NCBI GenBank assembly: GCA_965225915.1
Contig: OZ245326.1
Coordinates: 1,302,001 to 1,366,000, forward strand
Length of the DNA stretch: 64,000 nt
DNA from: JAAXHH01 sp965225915
GTDB taxonomy: Bacteria; JAAXHH01
Direction: 5' to 3'
This document shows, one piece after another, positions 7,033-16,273 of the stretch. The first letter of the stretch is position 1, and the number at the start of each line of letters is the position of its first letter. The position numbers and the translations under genes were made by a program. The notes beneath the pieces were generated by a model. That model was not told the origin of the DNA. It did not search any database and saw only the letters and a program-made list of their open reading frames with translations.

Positions 7033-9654
7033 TTACGGCTGCAATTCAGCGACACCTACTTCCCTATCAATAAAATCACAGTATATGATCACAAAGTTGT
7101 AGGTGTCCAACACCACACCTGGCGGAACCATATAGGTCTGTGCGCCAGTTCTGCTTTTCATTTCATCGAGGTTTACATAGGAGCCGGCAGGTGCTGCCGG
7201 ATTTAATCGCAGTCTTATTTTACCTTCAGTGTAAAGAATCACATCAAAACCGGCCCCATTTATTAAGAAGTCACTGCCAAATCGCAGAACAAGACCTCCC
7301 GATCCTGTTTCCTCGAGGGTTACAGATCCGCTCGCACTATAACCCCTAGCACCGCTAAACATCCCACTGCGACTGGCTGGCGGCGGCGCGGTCACCGTAA
7401 GCGACCCCGTGCCTGTAATTCCTTCAGCCACTGCTCTGATCATAGCGGTACCGGCGTTGACCGCGGTCGCCAGTCCTGAAGCATCTACCGTCGCCACATT
7501 GGTATTGTTGCTCGACCAGGCGAAACTTACATCGGGAATCTCCTCGTTGTCGGATGTAAGGGCCTTCGCAGTAAACTGCTGTGTACCACCTTCCTCGATC
7601 GACACCATGGAAGGAGTCACATCAATCCTGGCCAACACTGGCGGAGGTTCCGTCACGGTCAGCATTGCCATGCCAGATATGCCGTCCGTTGTAGCTGTGA
7701 TAGTGACTTCACCTGCAGCGACACCAGTAGACAAACCGGTGGAACTGATTGTTGCCACACTCTCGTCTGAGCTTTCCCACGAAATCGGTGCGTTCGGAAT
7801 CAACATCCCATCCTCAGTAGTTGCTATCGCAATGAACTGTTGGGAATCGCCTTCTTCGATCGATGCCGTCGGGGGAGTGATTGATACGCTCGCCGCCATC
7901 GGAGGAGGAGGCGGGGGCTCGGTAACGGTCAGCATGGCATGACCAGATATACCGTCCGTCGTCGCCGTAATCGTGACTTCGCCGGCGCTAATTCCCATTG
8001 CCAAGCCGGACTGATCGACCATGGCCACGCCGTCGTCCGAACTCATCCATGTAAATTCCACGCCGGGAACCACCAACCCGTCCGCCGTCGCGGCCATCGC
8101 CTCGAACTGCTGCATCTGGCCTTCCTCGATCGACGCTTCCATCGGGCTCACCATCACGGTCGCTACCACCGGAGGCGGTGGGGGAAGCGGTTCTGTCACG
8201 GTCAGCATCGCGGAGTCCGATACTTCGCCTACCGTGGCCGTTATCATGACTTCGCCGGCGATTACACCTGTCGCAAGACCCATCGAACTCACTGTCGCTA
8301 CGTTATCATCTGAACTCGTCCACGTAAATTCCACATCGGGGATGGCCATCCCATCCTCAGTCGCGGCTATCGCCTCGAACTGCTGCGTCTGGCCTTCTTC
8401 GATCGATGCCGTCGGGGGAGTGACTGATACGCTCGCGACCATCGGAGGGGGAGGCGGGGGCTCGGTAACGGTCAGCATGGCAGTACCTGAAATATCATCG
8501 GCCGTGACCGTGATCGAGACTTCGCCGGCACCAACTCCCAATGCCAGGCCGGACTGATCGACCGTGGCCACGCCGTCGTCCGAACTCGTCCATGTAAACT
8601 CCACGTCCGGAATCACCAACCCGTCCGCCGTCGCGGCCATCGCCTCGAACTGCTGCGTCTGGCCTTCCTCGATCGATGCCTCCATTGGGCTCACCATCAC
8701 AGTCGCTACCACCGGAGGCGGTGGGGGAGGCGGTTCTGTCACGGTCAGCATCGCGGTATCAGATACGTCGCCCACCGTGGCCGTTATCATGACTTCGCCG
8801 GCGATTACACCTGTCGCAAGACCCATCGAACTCACTGTCGCTACGTTATCATCTGAACTCGTCCAGGTAAACTCCACGTCCGCGATGGCCATCCCATCCG
8901 CCGTGGCGGCCATCACCTCGAACTGCTGTGTCTGGCCTTCCTCGATCGACGCCTCGGATGGACTCACCATCACGGCTGCAACCATTGGAGGAGGAGGCGG
9001 GGGTTCGCTCACGGTGATTGTCACCGGCGTACTGGAGACGCCGTCAGCCGAAGCCCGGATCGTGGCCATACCGGCGCTTACTGCCATCGCCACTCCGGAC
9101 GAATTGATGGTCACTACCGCGGTATCGCTGCTGGACCATGTAATCTCCAGGTCGCCTCGGATCGCACCGCCAGCCGTTCGAGCCATCGCCGAGAACGTTC
9201 GGGAGTCGCCTACATTCATCTGTTGGGCCGAAGAGGGACTGACCGTTACGCTGGCCACGGGCGGTATGGTAACGGTGATAGCCACTTGTGTGCTCGAAAT
9301 CCCATTTCCCATCGCCCTGATCATGGCCGTACCGGCGCTCACGGCCGTGGCCAGTCCGGACGCGTTGATGGTCACCACGGCGTTGTTGCTGCTTGTCCAG
9401 GTGATGTTAACTCCGCCTATGGTCGAACCGTCCGAGGCCCGGGCGGACGCGGTAAACCGCTGCGTTCCTCCTACTACCAGCGAGGCCGAAGAAGGGTTGA
9501 CAACTATGCTGGCTACCGAAGGTGGGGGAGGAGGGGGAGGCTGAGGGGTGGTGGTGGGCCCGGTCGGTGAATCCTTGCCGCCGCATCCAGCGGACAGCAA
9601 TCCGCCGGCAACCAGTAGCGCGATGTAACTCACAACATGCTTCCTGAATGTCAT
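7033..9654 (-). CDS. Lipoprotein with 8 BIG2 domains and C-terminal DM13 domain
   Basis: An 873-residue homologue of the next gene and first in the operon. The signal peptide ends in lipobox LSAGC and is followed by GGKDSPTGP and a proline-rich linker. Eight BIG2 repeats occupy residues 48 to about 755. Repeats 3 to 6 form an A-B-A-B pattern that is nearly identical in DNA. The C-terminal domain (SGMFSGARGYSASGSVTLEE to FVIIYCDFIDREVGVAEL) fits DM13 well: a small sandwich with one conserved Cys, proposed in other organisms to act in redox or cross-linking reactions. GGAGG lies 5 nt before the ATG. Middle repeats are unusually rich in Met where sister repeats have Thr. The domain calls come from pattern matching; the cellular role is unknown. 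Confidence 0.87.
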   Translation of the reverse strand: MTFRKHVVSYIALLVAGGLLSAGCGGKDSPTGPTTTPQPPPPPPPSVASIVVNPSSASLVVGGTQRFTASARASDGSTIGGVNITWTSSNNAVVTINASGLATAVSAGTAMIRAMGNGISSTQVAITVTIPPVASVTVSPSSAQQMNVGDSRTFSAMARTAGGAIRGDLEITWSSSDTAVVTINSSGVAMAVSAGMATIRASADGVSSTPVTITVSEPPPPPPMVAAVMVSPSEASIEEGQTQQFEVMAATADGMAIADVEFTWTSSDDNVATVSSMGLATGVIAGEVMITATVGDVSDTAMLTVTEPPPPPPPVVATVMVSPMEASIEEGQTQQFEAMAATADGLVIPDVEFTWTSSDDGVATVDQSGLALGVGAGEVSITVTADDISGTAMLTVTEPPPPPPMVASVSVTPPTASIEEGQTQQFEAIAATEDGMAIPDVEFTWTSSDDNVATVSSMGLATGVIAGEVMITATVGEVSDSAMLTVTEPLPPPPPVVATVMVSPMEASIEEGQMQQFEAMAATADGLVVPGVEFTWMSSDDGVAMVDQSGLAMGISAGEVTITATTDGISGHAMLTVTEPPPPPPMAASVSITPPTASIEEGDSQQFIAIATTEDGMLIPNAPISWESSDESVATISSTGLSTGVAAGEVTITATTDGISGMAMLTVTEPPPVLARIDVTPSMVSIEEGGTQQFTAKALTSDNEEIPDVSFAWSSNNTNVATVDASGLATAVNAGTAMIRAVAEGITGTGSLTVTAPPPASRSGMFSGARGYSASGSVTLEETGSGGLVLRFGSDFLINGAGFDVILYTEGKIRLRLNPAAPAGSYVNLDEMKSRTGAQTYMVPPGVVLDTYNFVIIYCDFIDREVGVAELQP
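7861..8940. repeat. Two near-identical copies of about 540 bp
   Basis: The stretch starting at 8161 matches the one starting at 8701, and the stretch starting at 7861 matches that near 8404, with only scattered substitutions and a 3-bp length difference. Each copy covers two BIG2 domains of the 873-residue lipoprotein (repeats 3+4 and 5+6). This is a recent in-frame tandem duplication of a domain pair. Confidence 0.85.
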
Positions 9655-9725
9655 AGTGCCTCCATACCGGAACCTAAAACAATTACACTCATTTCAAACA
9701 TTAAGCATCTGCTACATGACAATTT

Positions 9726-9735
9726 CAAACGTTTG
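9726..9735. promoter_or_regulatory. Palindrome overlapping the start of transcription of the BIG2 operon
   Basis: CAAACGTTTG is a perfect 10-bp palindrome placed about +4 to +13 from the predicted start. ATTTCAAAC also occurs twice, at 9691-9699 and 9722-9730, about three helical turns apart. This is a candidate repressor site; no regulator is encoded nearby. Confidence 0.35.
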
Positions 9736-9744
9736 TTCTTTAAC

Positions 9745-9772
9745 AGTATATCCCATAATCCTGGTTAATCAA
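9745..9772 (-). promoter_or_regulatory. Sigma70-type promoter of the BIG2/barrel operon
   Basis: On the minus strand TTGATT (9772-9767) is followed after 16 bp by TATACT (9750-9745). Transcription should start near 9738, giving a leader of about 80 nt before the ATG at 9654. The spacer between dnaE and this operon is A/T-rich. Confidence 0.6.
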
Positions 9773-9816
9773 TGCGATCTTCTGGCCTTGATCTGGTCTT
9801 TCAAACCCTCCACAGG

Positions 9817-12800
9817 CTACTTCCCATTGCCTCTCCAACGCCCGCCGCCGTTTCGTCCCCGGCCATTCATCTCTACGGGTCTCCAGCCGCTGTCGCCGCT
9901 CTGTGGAGGCGCGCCGGCTATCCGAACGCCTTTCGTGCCTATGGTATTGCGTATAGTCTTCAGCAACTCATCTGCAGGTCTGACTCGGTAGGTTGTGCCC
10001 GTCTTGACGCTGACCGGATCCTGATCGGGCGCCGACACTTCGATCATCACGTCGCAGTCCCCCGGGTAGGTCCCGAATACGTCCTTGAGCGAGGTGATAT
10101 TCTCGTCCGTGACCTGGTCCGAGTTTAGCGTCACCACGACGGAACGCACCAGTTTGTCCCGCGCTTCCGTCAGCGGGATGATTTCAGAAGCGATTACCTT
10201 GTTATCTTCTTCTTTCTTGGATATGTGTCCGTGCACCAGGATCAGCGAGTCGATCGTTACGAGCTCCCGATGCATGGAATACGGCTCAGAAAAAACAAGC
10301 ACCTCGCCCGATCCAGAAAAGTCTTCCAGCATGACGAAGGCCATGGTTTTGCCGTTTCGATCCACGATCGGCTTGATCTCGGTCACGATTCCGCCGACTA
10401 CTACATTTTCCTGTCGACCGTTTACCTGGTCCAGGCGCCGCATTTCCGCTGTCGTAAAGGCGCGCAGGTCTTCCTCGTATTCCTTCAGGGGATGGCCCGT
10501 CACGTAAAACCCGAGCAGTTCCTTCTCCATGCCCAGTTCCTGACTGGCAGGCCAAGGGGCGATGAAGGGCATCACGGGCTTGTGTATTTCCAGGCCGGCG
10601 GCCTCTCCGGTCCCGTCGAGCTCAAAAAGGGAGGTTTGCCCCTTCTCCCGGTCGCTCTGACGGGTCTGCGCACCTTCTATGACCGTGTCGAGCACTTCCA
10701 CGAGTTGCGCCCGGTGTCCCTCGAGGCTGTCGCAGGCGCCGGCTTGTATCAGGCTTTCGAGCACGCGCTTGTTGACCAGGCGCAGATCGATGTTCTCACA
10801 GAGTCCGGATATATCTTCGAAGGTACCGTGTTCCTTCCTCGCCTCGACAATGGATTCCACCGCGCCCTGCCCCACGTTTTTTATGGCGCACAGCCCGAAC
10901 CGGATGGAATTCCCTTCCACGGCGAAGGTCTTGTCGCTTCCGTTGACGTCGGGCGGAAGAACCTCAATGCCCATTTTCCGGCATTCGTTGATCAGAACGA
11001 CGATTTCCTCGGTATTGGACATCGAGTTCGACAGAAGCGCGGCCATGAACGCTACCGGGTAGTGCACCTTCAGGTAGGCCTCCTGGAAGGCGAGGACGGC
11101 GTATCCGGCGGAGTGGCTCTTGTTGAACGCGTATCCCCCGAAATACTCGATCAGGCCGAATACTTCCTCCGCGATACGCTGATCGATGCCGTTTTCAACG
11201 GCGCCGTCGACGAAGTTACGCCGTTCTTCGGCCATGACCTCGGGTTGCTTCTTGGACATGGCCTTGCGGAGTAAATCAGCGCGGCCCAGGGTAAAGCCAG
11301 CCATATCCCGGGCGATCTGCATCGCCTGTTCCTGGTAAACGATAAGTCCGTAGGTCTCCTTCAGGGCAGTCTCCATCACGGCGTGGTGATACGTGACCTC
11401 CTTGCGCCCGTGCTTGCGGTCGATGTAGTCGTCCACCACTCCGCCGTTCAGGGGCCCCGGCCGGCACAGCGCGTTCATGGCGATCAGGTCTTCGACGCTG
11501 TCTGGCCGCAGCCGCCGCAGGAATTCATGCAACCAGCCGCTGTGAAACTGAAATATGCCCGTGGTTTCCCCGCGTTGGAAAAGATCCAGGGTTTTAGGAT
11601 CATCGAGGGGAATGTCGTCCAGTTCGATCTCGTCACCCGTCGTCTCCTTGATCATAGCGAGGGCGTCCTGGATCACCGATAGGTTCTGCAGTCCCAGGAA
11701 ATCCATCTTCGGCAGGCCGATATCTTCCATGAGTTCGCCGGGATACTGGGTAACGATCGTATCCTTGTTACTGGGCTTGTACAGCGGCACGTAATCGGTC
11801 AGTTCTCCGGGAGTAATCACCACTCCGGCCGCGTGCACGGACGCGTGGCGCGCGAGGCCTTCGAGCGTTTTTGCGTACTGGATCAACTGGCTTTCCGTGC
11901 CGCCGCCATCGGCCATTTGCCGGAGTTCGGGCACCTTTTCGATGGCCCGGTCGAGCGTGATCTTCAATTCGGCCGGCACCAGCTTGGCCACGCGGTCCAC
12001 GTCGCCGTACGACATGCCGAGGACGCGGCCCACGTCGCGGATCGCCGCTTTGGCGCCCATGGTCCCGAAGGTGATGATCTGGGCTACGCTGCCCTTGCCG
12101 TACTTTTCCACCACATAGTTGATGACCTTGTCCCGTTCCCGGTCCGCGAGATCGATGTCGATATCGGGCATGCTGACCCGTTCCGGATTCAGGAAGCGTT
12201 CGAAGAGCAGTCCGTAGCTGATGGGATCGATGTTCGTAATGCCCAGGACGTAGGCAACCATGCATCCCAGGGCTGATCCCCGGGTCATGAGCGGGATGCC
12301 CTCCTCCGCGGCGTAACGGGCGATATCGGCGACGATAAGAAAGTAACTCGGATAACCCATCTGGCTGATGACGCCCAGTTCGTATTCGAGCCGGGCCGTC
12401 AACTCGGGAGTAATGGTATCATAACGCGTCTTCATGCCGTCGAAGGACAGCTTGCGCAGGTAGGCGTCCAGGCTGTCGTAGCCTTCGGGCAGGGGGAAGT
12501 GGGGAAACTTGAACGTGCCCATTTCCAGTTCGAAATCAACCGACTCGGAGATCGAGATCGTGTTTTCCAAGGCGCCCGAGACGTGGCCGAACAACTGGCT
12601 CATTTCGTCGGAGTTTTTAAAGTAGAGCGAATCGTTAGCAAACCTCAGCCGCTTGGGGTCGTTCAGTTCCTTGCCCGTCTGGATGCAGACCAGCACGTCC
12701 TGGGCCGGCGCGTCTTCGCGGTTCAGATAGTGGGCGTCGTTGGTAGCGACGATCGGCAGGTCGAATTCCCGGGAGAAATCGATCATCGCGTTGTTGATGG

Positions 12801-13362
12801 GCTTGTCGAATTCCAGTCCGTGATCCTGGATCTCCAGGTAAAAACGGTCCTCGAAGATTTCCTTGAGCTGCCCGCACTTCGCCCGCGCCTGGTCTATCTG
12901 GCCGTCGACCACCAGGTTGGCGAGCGGACCCTTGGCGCAGGCGGACAGGGCAATCAGCCCTTCACTGTGCTTTTCCAGCAACTCCATGTCCACGCGCGGC
13001 TTGTAGTAGAACCCCTCGAGATAGCCGGCCGACGTGAGCTTCATCAGGTTCCGATAGCCCGCGGCGTTTTGCGCGAGCACGACGAAATGGGTCGTCTGGT
13101 CGGCCCTTTCGCCGCCTCTGACCTGGCGTCTTTCCTTGCGGCTGCCCGGCGCCAGGTACAACTCGCAGCCGATGATCGGCTGGAGTCCCGCGCCCTTGAC
13201 CGTCTTGTAAAACTCCACTGCGCCGAACATGTTTCCATGATCGGTCATGGCGATGGCGGGCATGTCGTAGGCTTGGGCTGTTGTTGCGAGATCCTCGATA
13301 CGGCTGGCACCGTCGAGGAGGCTGTAATGGGTATGGTTATGCAGATGTACGAACGAGGACAC
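9817..13362 (-). CDS. dnaE: DNA polymerase III alpha subunit
   Basis: Replicative DNA polymerase catalytic subunit of about 1181 residues. The frame stays open 49 codons further upstream, but homology begins at VSSFVHLHNHTHYSLLDG. I therefore choose GTG at 13362, which has GAAGGAC about 9 nt before it. The N-terminal PHP domain carries HLHNHTHYS and MTDHGNMFG. The polymerase core holds the catalytic PDIDIDLADRERDKV segment, HASVHAAGVVIT and the fingers motif FNKSHSAGYAVLAFQ. Near the C-terminus an OB-fold region (VVVGGIVTEIKPIVDRNGK) and a final domain follow, ending in a Gly/Arg-rich tail. This is the DnaE1 type of usual length. Its C-terminus borders the promoter of the BIG2 operon. Confidence 0.97.
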   Translation of the reverse strand: MSSFVHLHNHTHYSLLDGASRIEDLATTAQAYDMPAIAMTDHGNMFGAVEFYKTVKGAGLQPIIGCELYLAPGSRKERRQVRGGERADQTTHFVVLAQNAAGYRNLMKLTSAGYLEGFYYKPRVDMELLEKHSEGLIALSACAKGPLANLVVDGQIDQARAKCGQLKEIFEDRFYLEIQDHGLEFDKPINNAMIDFSREFDLPIVATNDAHYLNREDAPAQDVLVCIQTGKELNDPKRLRFANDSLYFKNSDEMSQLFGHVSGALENTISISESVDFELEMGTFKFPHFPLPEGYDSLDAYLRKLSFDGMKTRYDTITPELTARLEYELGVISQMGYPSYFLIVADIARYAAEEGIPLMTRGSALGCMVAYVLGITNIDPISYGLLFERFLNPERVSMPDIDIDLADRERDKVINYVVEKYGKGSVAQIITFGTMGAKAAIRDVGRVLGMSYGDVDRVAKLVPAELKITLDRAIEKVPELRQMADGGGTESQLIQYAKTLEGLARHASVHAAGVVITPGELTDYVPLYKPSNKDTIVTQYPGELMEDIGLPKMDFLGLQNLSVIQDALAMIKETTGDEIELDDIPLDDPKTLDLFQRGETTGIFQFHSGWLHEFLRRLRPDSVEDLIAMNALCRPGPLNGGVVDDYIDRKHGRKEVTYHHAVMETALKETYGLIVYQEQAMQIARDMAGFTLGRADLLRKAMSKKQPEVMAEERRNFVDGAVENGIDQRIAEEVFGLIEYFGGYAFNKSHSAGYAVLAFQEAYLKVHYPVAFMAALLSNSMSNTEEIVVLINECRKMGIEVLPPDVNGSDKTFAVEGNSIRFGLCAIKNVGQGAVESIVEARKEHGTFEDISGLCENIDLRLVNKRVLESLIQAGACDSLEGHRAQLVEVLDTVIEGAQTRQSDREKGQTSLFELDGTGEAAGLEIHKPVMPFIAPWPASQELGMEKELLGFYVTGHPLKEYEEDLRAFTTAEMRRLDQVNGRQENVVVGGIVTEIKPIVDRNGKTMAFVMLEDFSGSGEVLVFSEPYSMHRELVTIDSLILVHGHISKKEEDNKVIASEIIPLTEARDKLVRSVVVTLNSDQVTDENITSLKDVFGTYPGDCDVMIEVSAPDQDPVSVKTGTTYRVRPADELLKTIRNTIGTKGVRIAGAPPQSGDSGWRPVEMNGRGRNGGGRWRGNGK

Positions 13363-13618
13363 GGGGCAGGTCCTTCGGTCAGTATCCGCGGTTTGCCTTG
13401 TACGACCGGGCGGGATACTGGCGCTTCTGAAACAGATGGGTTGCGAAGCAGGTATGCATACAATAGGAACGACAAAGCAAAAATAGGTTGATATGAACCG
13501 TTGACGCAAGGTATTTTACGTTTTTTTCAGTCGGGTGTGAACACGCTTCGAACGATGATGGGAATAGCCACGACTCGACCCGCAATTCGTCCGGTGGGAC
13601 GGAAGTTCAGGGAACGTC

Positions 13619-15247
13619 ATGCATCGAATCATAGTCCTCGATAAACTGGCTCGCGAAGGGCTCGACCAACTCGCGAAAGCGGAAGACATAAACCACGACG
13701 TGCGCACCGGTCTGAGCGGCGAGGCACTGCGTGACGCCCTGCTGGAATTCGACGGCGCCATCTGCCGGAGCGAAGCGAAGATCTCGGCCGACATCTTGAA
13801 GGGCAACCGGCGCCTCCGCGGCATCGTCCGTGCGGGGGTGGGGACGGACAACATCGACCGGACAGCCGCGACCCGCCAGGGCATCGTGGTCATGAACACG
13901 CCGACCGGTAATACGCTCAGCACGGCGGAACACACTTTTACCCTTATTGCGGCCCTGTCGCGCAACATCGCGCCGGCATCCCGGAGCCTCGTGGAAGGGC
14001 GGTGGGAACGCAGCGCGTTCACGGGGGTCCAGCTAGCCGGTAAGACCTTGGGCATTATCGGCTTGGGACGCATCGGCCGGGAAGTCGCCACACGGGCGAA
14101 GGCGTTTGCCATGCGGGTCATCGGCTTCGATCCCTTCCTTTCGCCCGAGCAGACCGCCAAGCTGGGTGTGGAGTACGCAGATGACGTGCGCGACCTGCTG
14201 CCCGAGGTGGATTACCTGACCGTGCACACGCCCCTCACACCGGAGACGCGCCACCTGGTCAGCCATGCGGAAATCGACCTGCTCAAACCGGGCGCGCGGC
14301 TGGTCAATTGCGCCCGGGGCGGAATCTACGACGAGGAAGCGCTGATCAAGGGCCTCGAAAGCGGGAAGCTGGCCGGTGTGGCGCTGGACGTCTTCGAAAA
14401 AGAACCCTGCGTAGACAGCCCGCTGCTCCGCATGCCCGGCGTGCTGTGTACGCCCCATCTCGGAGCGAGCACGGAAGAAGCGCAGGCCGACATCGCGGTG
14501 GAAGCTGTGGACCTGCTGATCAATTTCCTGGTCACCGGCGAAGTCCGCCACGCGGTGAATGCCGTCGCCATCGATTCCAACACGTTCCGGACGCTGGGCG
14601 GGTATCTCGACGTGGCCTACCGGCTCGGTATCCTGCTTTCCCAGTGGCACAGCGGCGGCCCAAAGGCGTGCCGGCTGACCTACCGCGGTAAGGTGGTCGA
14701 TGAGAACACGCGCCTGCTTACTTCCGCCTTCTGCGCGGGGTTGCTTGAGCACGCTCTCGACGAAGAGGTCAACATCATCAACGGAGAGATGTTGCTTCGT
14801 GAACGCGGTATTCACTTGACTGAAGAGACCCGCAGCGCAGCCGGCGTGTTCAGTTCGGCCATCAGCGTGGAAGTCGACTGCACCGGCGAGACCTACCGGG
14901 CCGACGGTACGGTTTTCGGCAACAACATGCCACGTTTGATCCGCCTGGGCGAGCATCGCATGGAGGCGTACCTGGACGGCAATCTCCTGATCTTCAACCA
15001 TAGCGATGTGCCCGGCATCATCGGGGCCATAGGGGAAACCTGCGGACGGTACCAGGTCAACATCGCCCAGATGGCCGTCGGAAGACTGGGAGATACACCC
15101 GGCGGCAAGGCCGTGGGCGTATTGAACCTGGACGACGTCCCGCCCCAGGCTGCCATTGACGAGATCCTTAGGCATCCGGCCATCAACAACGCGCGATTCA
15201 TTCGACTGCCGGGTCACGGGACCCTACCTCCATGGATGCCCAGGTGA
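13619..15247 (+). CDS. serA: D-3-phosphoglycerate dehydrogenase
   Basis: The first enzyme of serine synthesis, oxidising 3-phosphoglycerate with NAD. The protein has 542 residues, the long SerA form. The substrate domain occupies residues 1-100. The NAD domain carries LGIIGLGRIGREVATRA, VNCARGGIYDEEAL, the LDVFEKEP segment and the catalytic-His region TPHLGASTEEAQ. Beyond residue 320 come an intervening domain and a C-terminal ACT domain (FNHSDVPGIIGAIGETCG), the usual seat of serine feedback. AGGGAA precedes the ATG. It is divergent from dnaE and is followed 168 bp later by pdxJ, with which it may share a transcript. Pairing with pdxJ makes sense because pyridoxal phosphate and serine routes share chemistry. 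Confidence 0.96.
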   Translation: MHRIIVLDKLAREGLDQLAKAEDINHDVRTGLSGEALRDALLEFDGAICRSEAKISADILKGNRRLRGIVRAGVGTDNIDRTAATRQGIVVMNTPTGNTLSTAEHTFTLIAALSRNIAPASRSLVEGRWERSAFTGVQLAGKTLGIIGLGRIGREVATRAKAFAMRVIGFDPFLSPEQTAKLGVEYADDVRDLLPEVDYLTVHTPLTPETRHLVSHAEIDLLKPGARLVNCARGGIYDEEALIKGLESGKLAGVALDVFEKEPCVDSPLLRMPGVLCTPHLGASTEEAQADIAVEAVDLLINFLVTGEVRHAVNAVAIDSNTFRTLGGYLDVAYRLGILLSQWHSGGPKACRLTYRGKVVDENTRLLTSAFCAGLLEHALDEEVNIINGEMLLRERGIHLTEETRSAAGVFSSAISVEVDCTGETYRADGTVFGNNMPRLIRLGEHRMEAYLDGNLLIFNHSDVPGIIGAIGETCGRYQVNIAQMAVGRLGDTPGGKAVGVLNLDDVPPQAAIDEILRHPAINNARFIRLPGHGTLPPWMPR

Positions 15248-15367
15248 TACTGTTCAACCAGTTGATTCTCTTGTGGATGGATTGAAGAAAAAGGGTAGAT
15301 TAACGGAATACAGAGGTTATTCAGGCGGATTCGATGGACTGTCGGCGTCCAGTGGGGTGACCGGCGG

Positions 15368-15419
15368 CAGCATCCGGGAGAGGGAACTGGCGACAGTATC
15401 CAGGAGAGGGAACCGATGA
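15368..15419. repeat. 26-bp tandem duplication carrying the pdxJ ribosome site
   Basis: Two copies, 15368-15393 and 15394-15419. Both contain the purine-rich GGAGAGGGAA core. In copy two the sequence reads AACCGATGA and supplies the pdxJ start codon, where copy one has AACTGGCGA. The Shine-Dalgarno region is therefore duplicated, and only the second copy is followed by ATG. Confidence 0.85.
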
Positions 15420-16177
15420 CCAGGCTCAGCGTCAACGTGAACAAGGTGGCTTTGCTGCGGAACACGCGCGTGAACGGCATACCCAGTGTGACAGGCGCGG
15501 CTCGGACCGCGATCGAGGCCGGAGCCTACGGGATCACGGTGCACCCGCGGCCCGACCAGCGGCATATCACGCCGGGCGACGTGGACGACCTGGCCGAACT
15601 GTTGAAGGACTATCCGGACATCGAATACAATATCGAGGGCAATCCCTTTCACCAGGTCATGGACATCGTGCGCAAGGTTCGGCCGACCCAGGCAACCCTG
15701 GTACCCGACGACCCGGACGCCTTCACTTCGGACCACGGCTGGGATGTCAAAACCAACGCCGGGAGGCTCGTGCCGATCATCCGGGAACTGAAGGACCTGG
15801 GCTGCCGGGTCAGCCTGTTCATGGACGCGGACCTCGATCAGATTGAAAGCGTGCCCGACATCGGCGCCGACCGGATCGAGTTGTATACCGAGCCCTATGC
15901 CGTGGCTTTCGAAGCGGGACCTGAACAAGTTCATCCCGTCCTGTCGGCCTTCGCCGAGGCGGCTGAACGAGCCCTTGAGATCGGTCTGGGCATTAACGCC
16001 GGACACGATCTCAACCTGGACAACCTGGCGTTGTTCTGTGGTACCGTGCCGAACGTACTCGAGGTCTCCATCGGCCACGCGTTGATCGCCGACGCACTGG
16101 ACATGGGACTGAAGAATGCCGTGGGCGCTTACCTGGAAGAACTTGATAAGGCGCGAACGATTTCAGGTCGCACTTAA
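15416..16177 (+). CDS. pdxJ: Pyridoxine 5'-phosphate synthase
   Basis: Condenses 1-deoxyxylulose 5-phosphate with 3-amino-1-hydroxyacetone phosphate in the DXP-dependent vitamin B6 route. The 253 residues cover the whole TIM barrel. The N-terminus LSVNVNKVALLRNTR and the loop GITVHPRPDQRHI match the PdxJ form common in Bacteroidota-related bacteria, which reads NVNK where Proteobacteria read NIDH. EYNIEGNPF, TLVPDDPDAFTSDHGWD and the C-terminal GINAGHDLNLDNL and VSIGHALIADAL phosphate-binding loops are all present. AGGAGAGGG lies 6 nt before the ATG, within a tandem duplication. The gene is complete. Confidence 0.96.
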   Translation: MTRLSVNVNKVALLRNTRVNGIPSVTGAARTAIEAGAYGITVHPRPDQRHITPGDVDDLAELLKDYPDIEYNIEGNPFHQVMDIVRKVRPTQATLVPDDPDAFTSDHGWDVKTNAGRLVPIIRELKDLGCRVSLFMDADLDQIESVPDIGADRIELYTEPYAVAFEAGPEQVHPVLSAFAEAAERALEIGLGINAGHDLNLDNLALFCGTVPNVLEVSIGHALIADALDMGLKNAVGAYLEELDKARTISGRT

Positions 16178-16273
16178 AAACACGGACGATTTCCATTCGC
16201 AGTTGATAAACGCTGGCGCGTTCCGTTTTTGTGTAAAGATGCGTAAATTCGATTTACCACGGAGGTAGGTTAC

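Noticed and set aside
4379..9570. Long plus-strand open frames opposite the BIG2 lipoprotein genes
   Set aside because: They mirror the repeat structure of the minus-strand genes, have no ribosome sites and consist of low-complexity Ser/Val/Pro or Arg-rich strings.
3334..9654. Diversity-generating retroelement acting on the BIG2 arrays
   Set aside because: Differences are mainly C/T changes giving Thr/Met, not A-specific, and no reverse transcriptase or template repeat is present.
13363..13509. 49-residue N-terminal extension of DnaE
   Set aside because: Not similar to any DnaE N-terminus; a GTG with a ribosome site stands exactly at the PHP-domain start.
16176..16233. Terminator after pdxJ
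   Set aside because: AAAAAC..GGACG and CGTTCCGTTTTT pair only imperfectly over a long loop, too weak to call.
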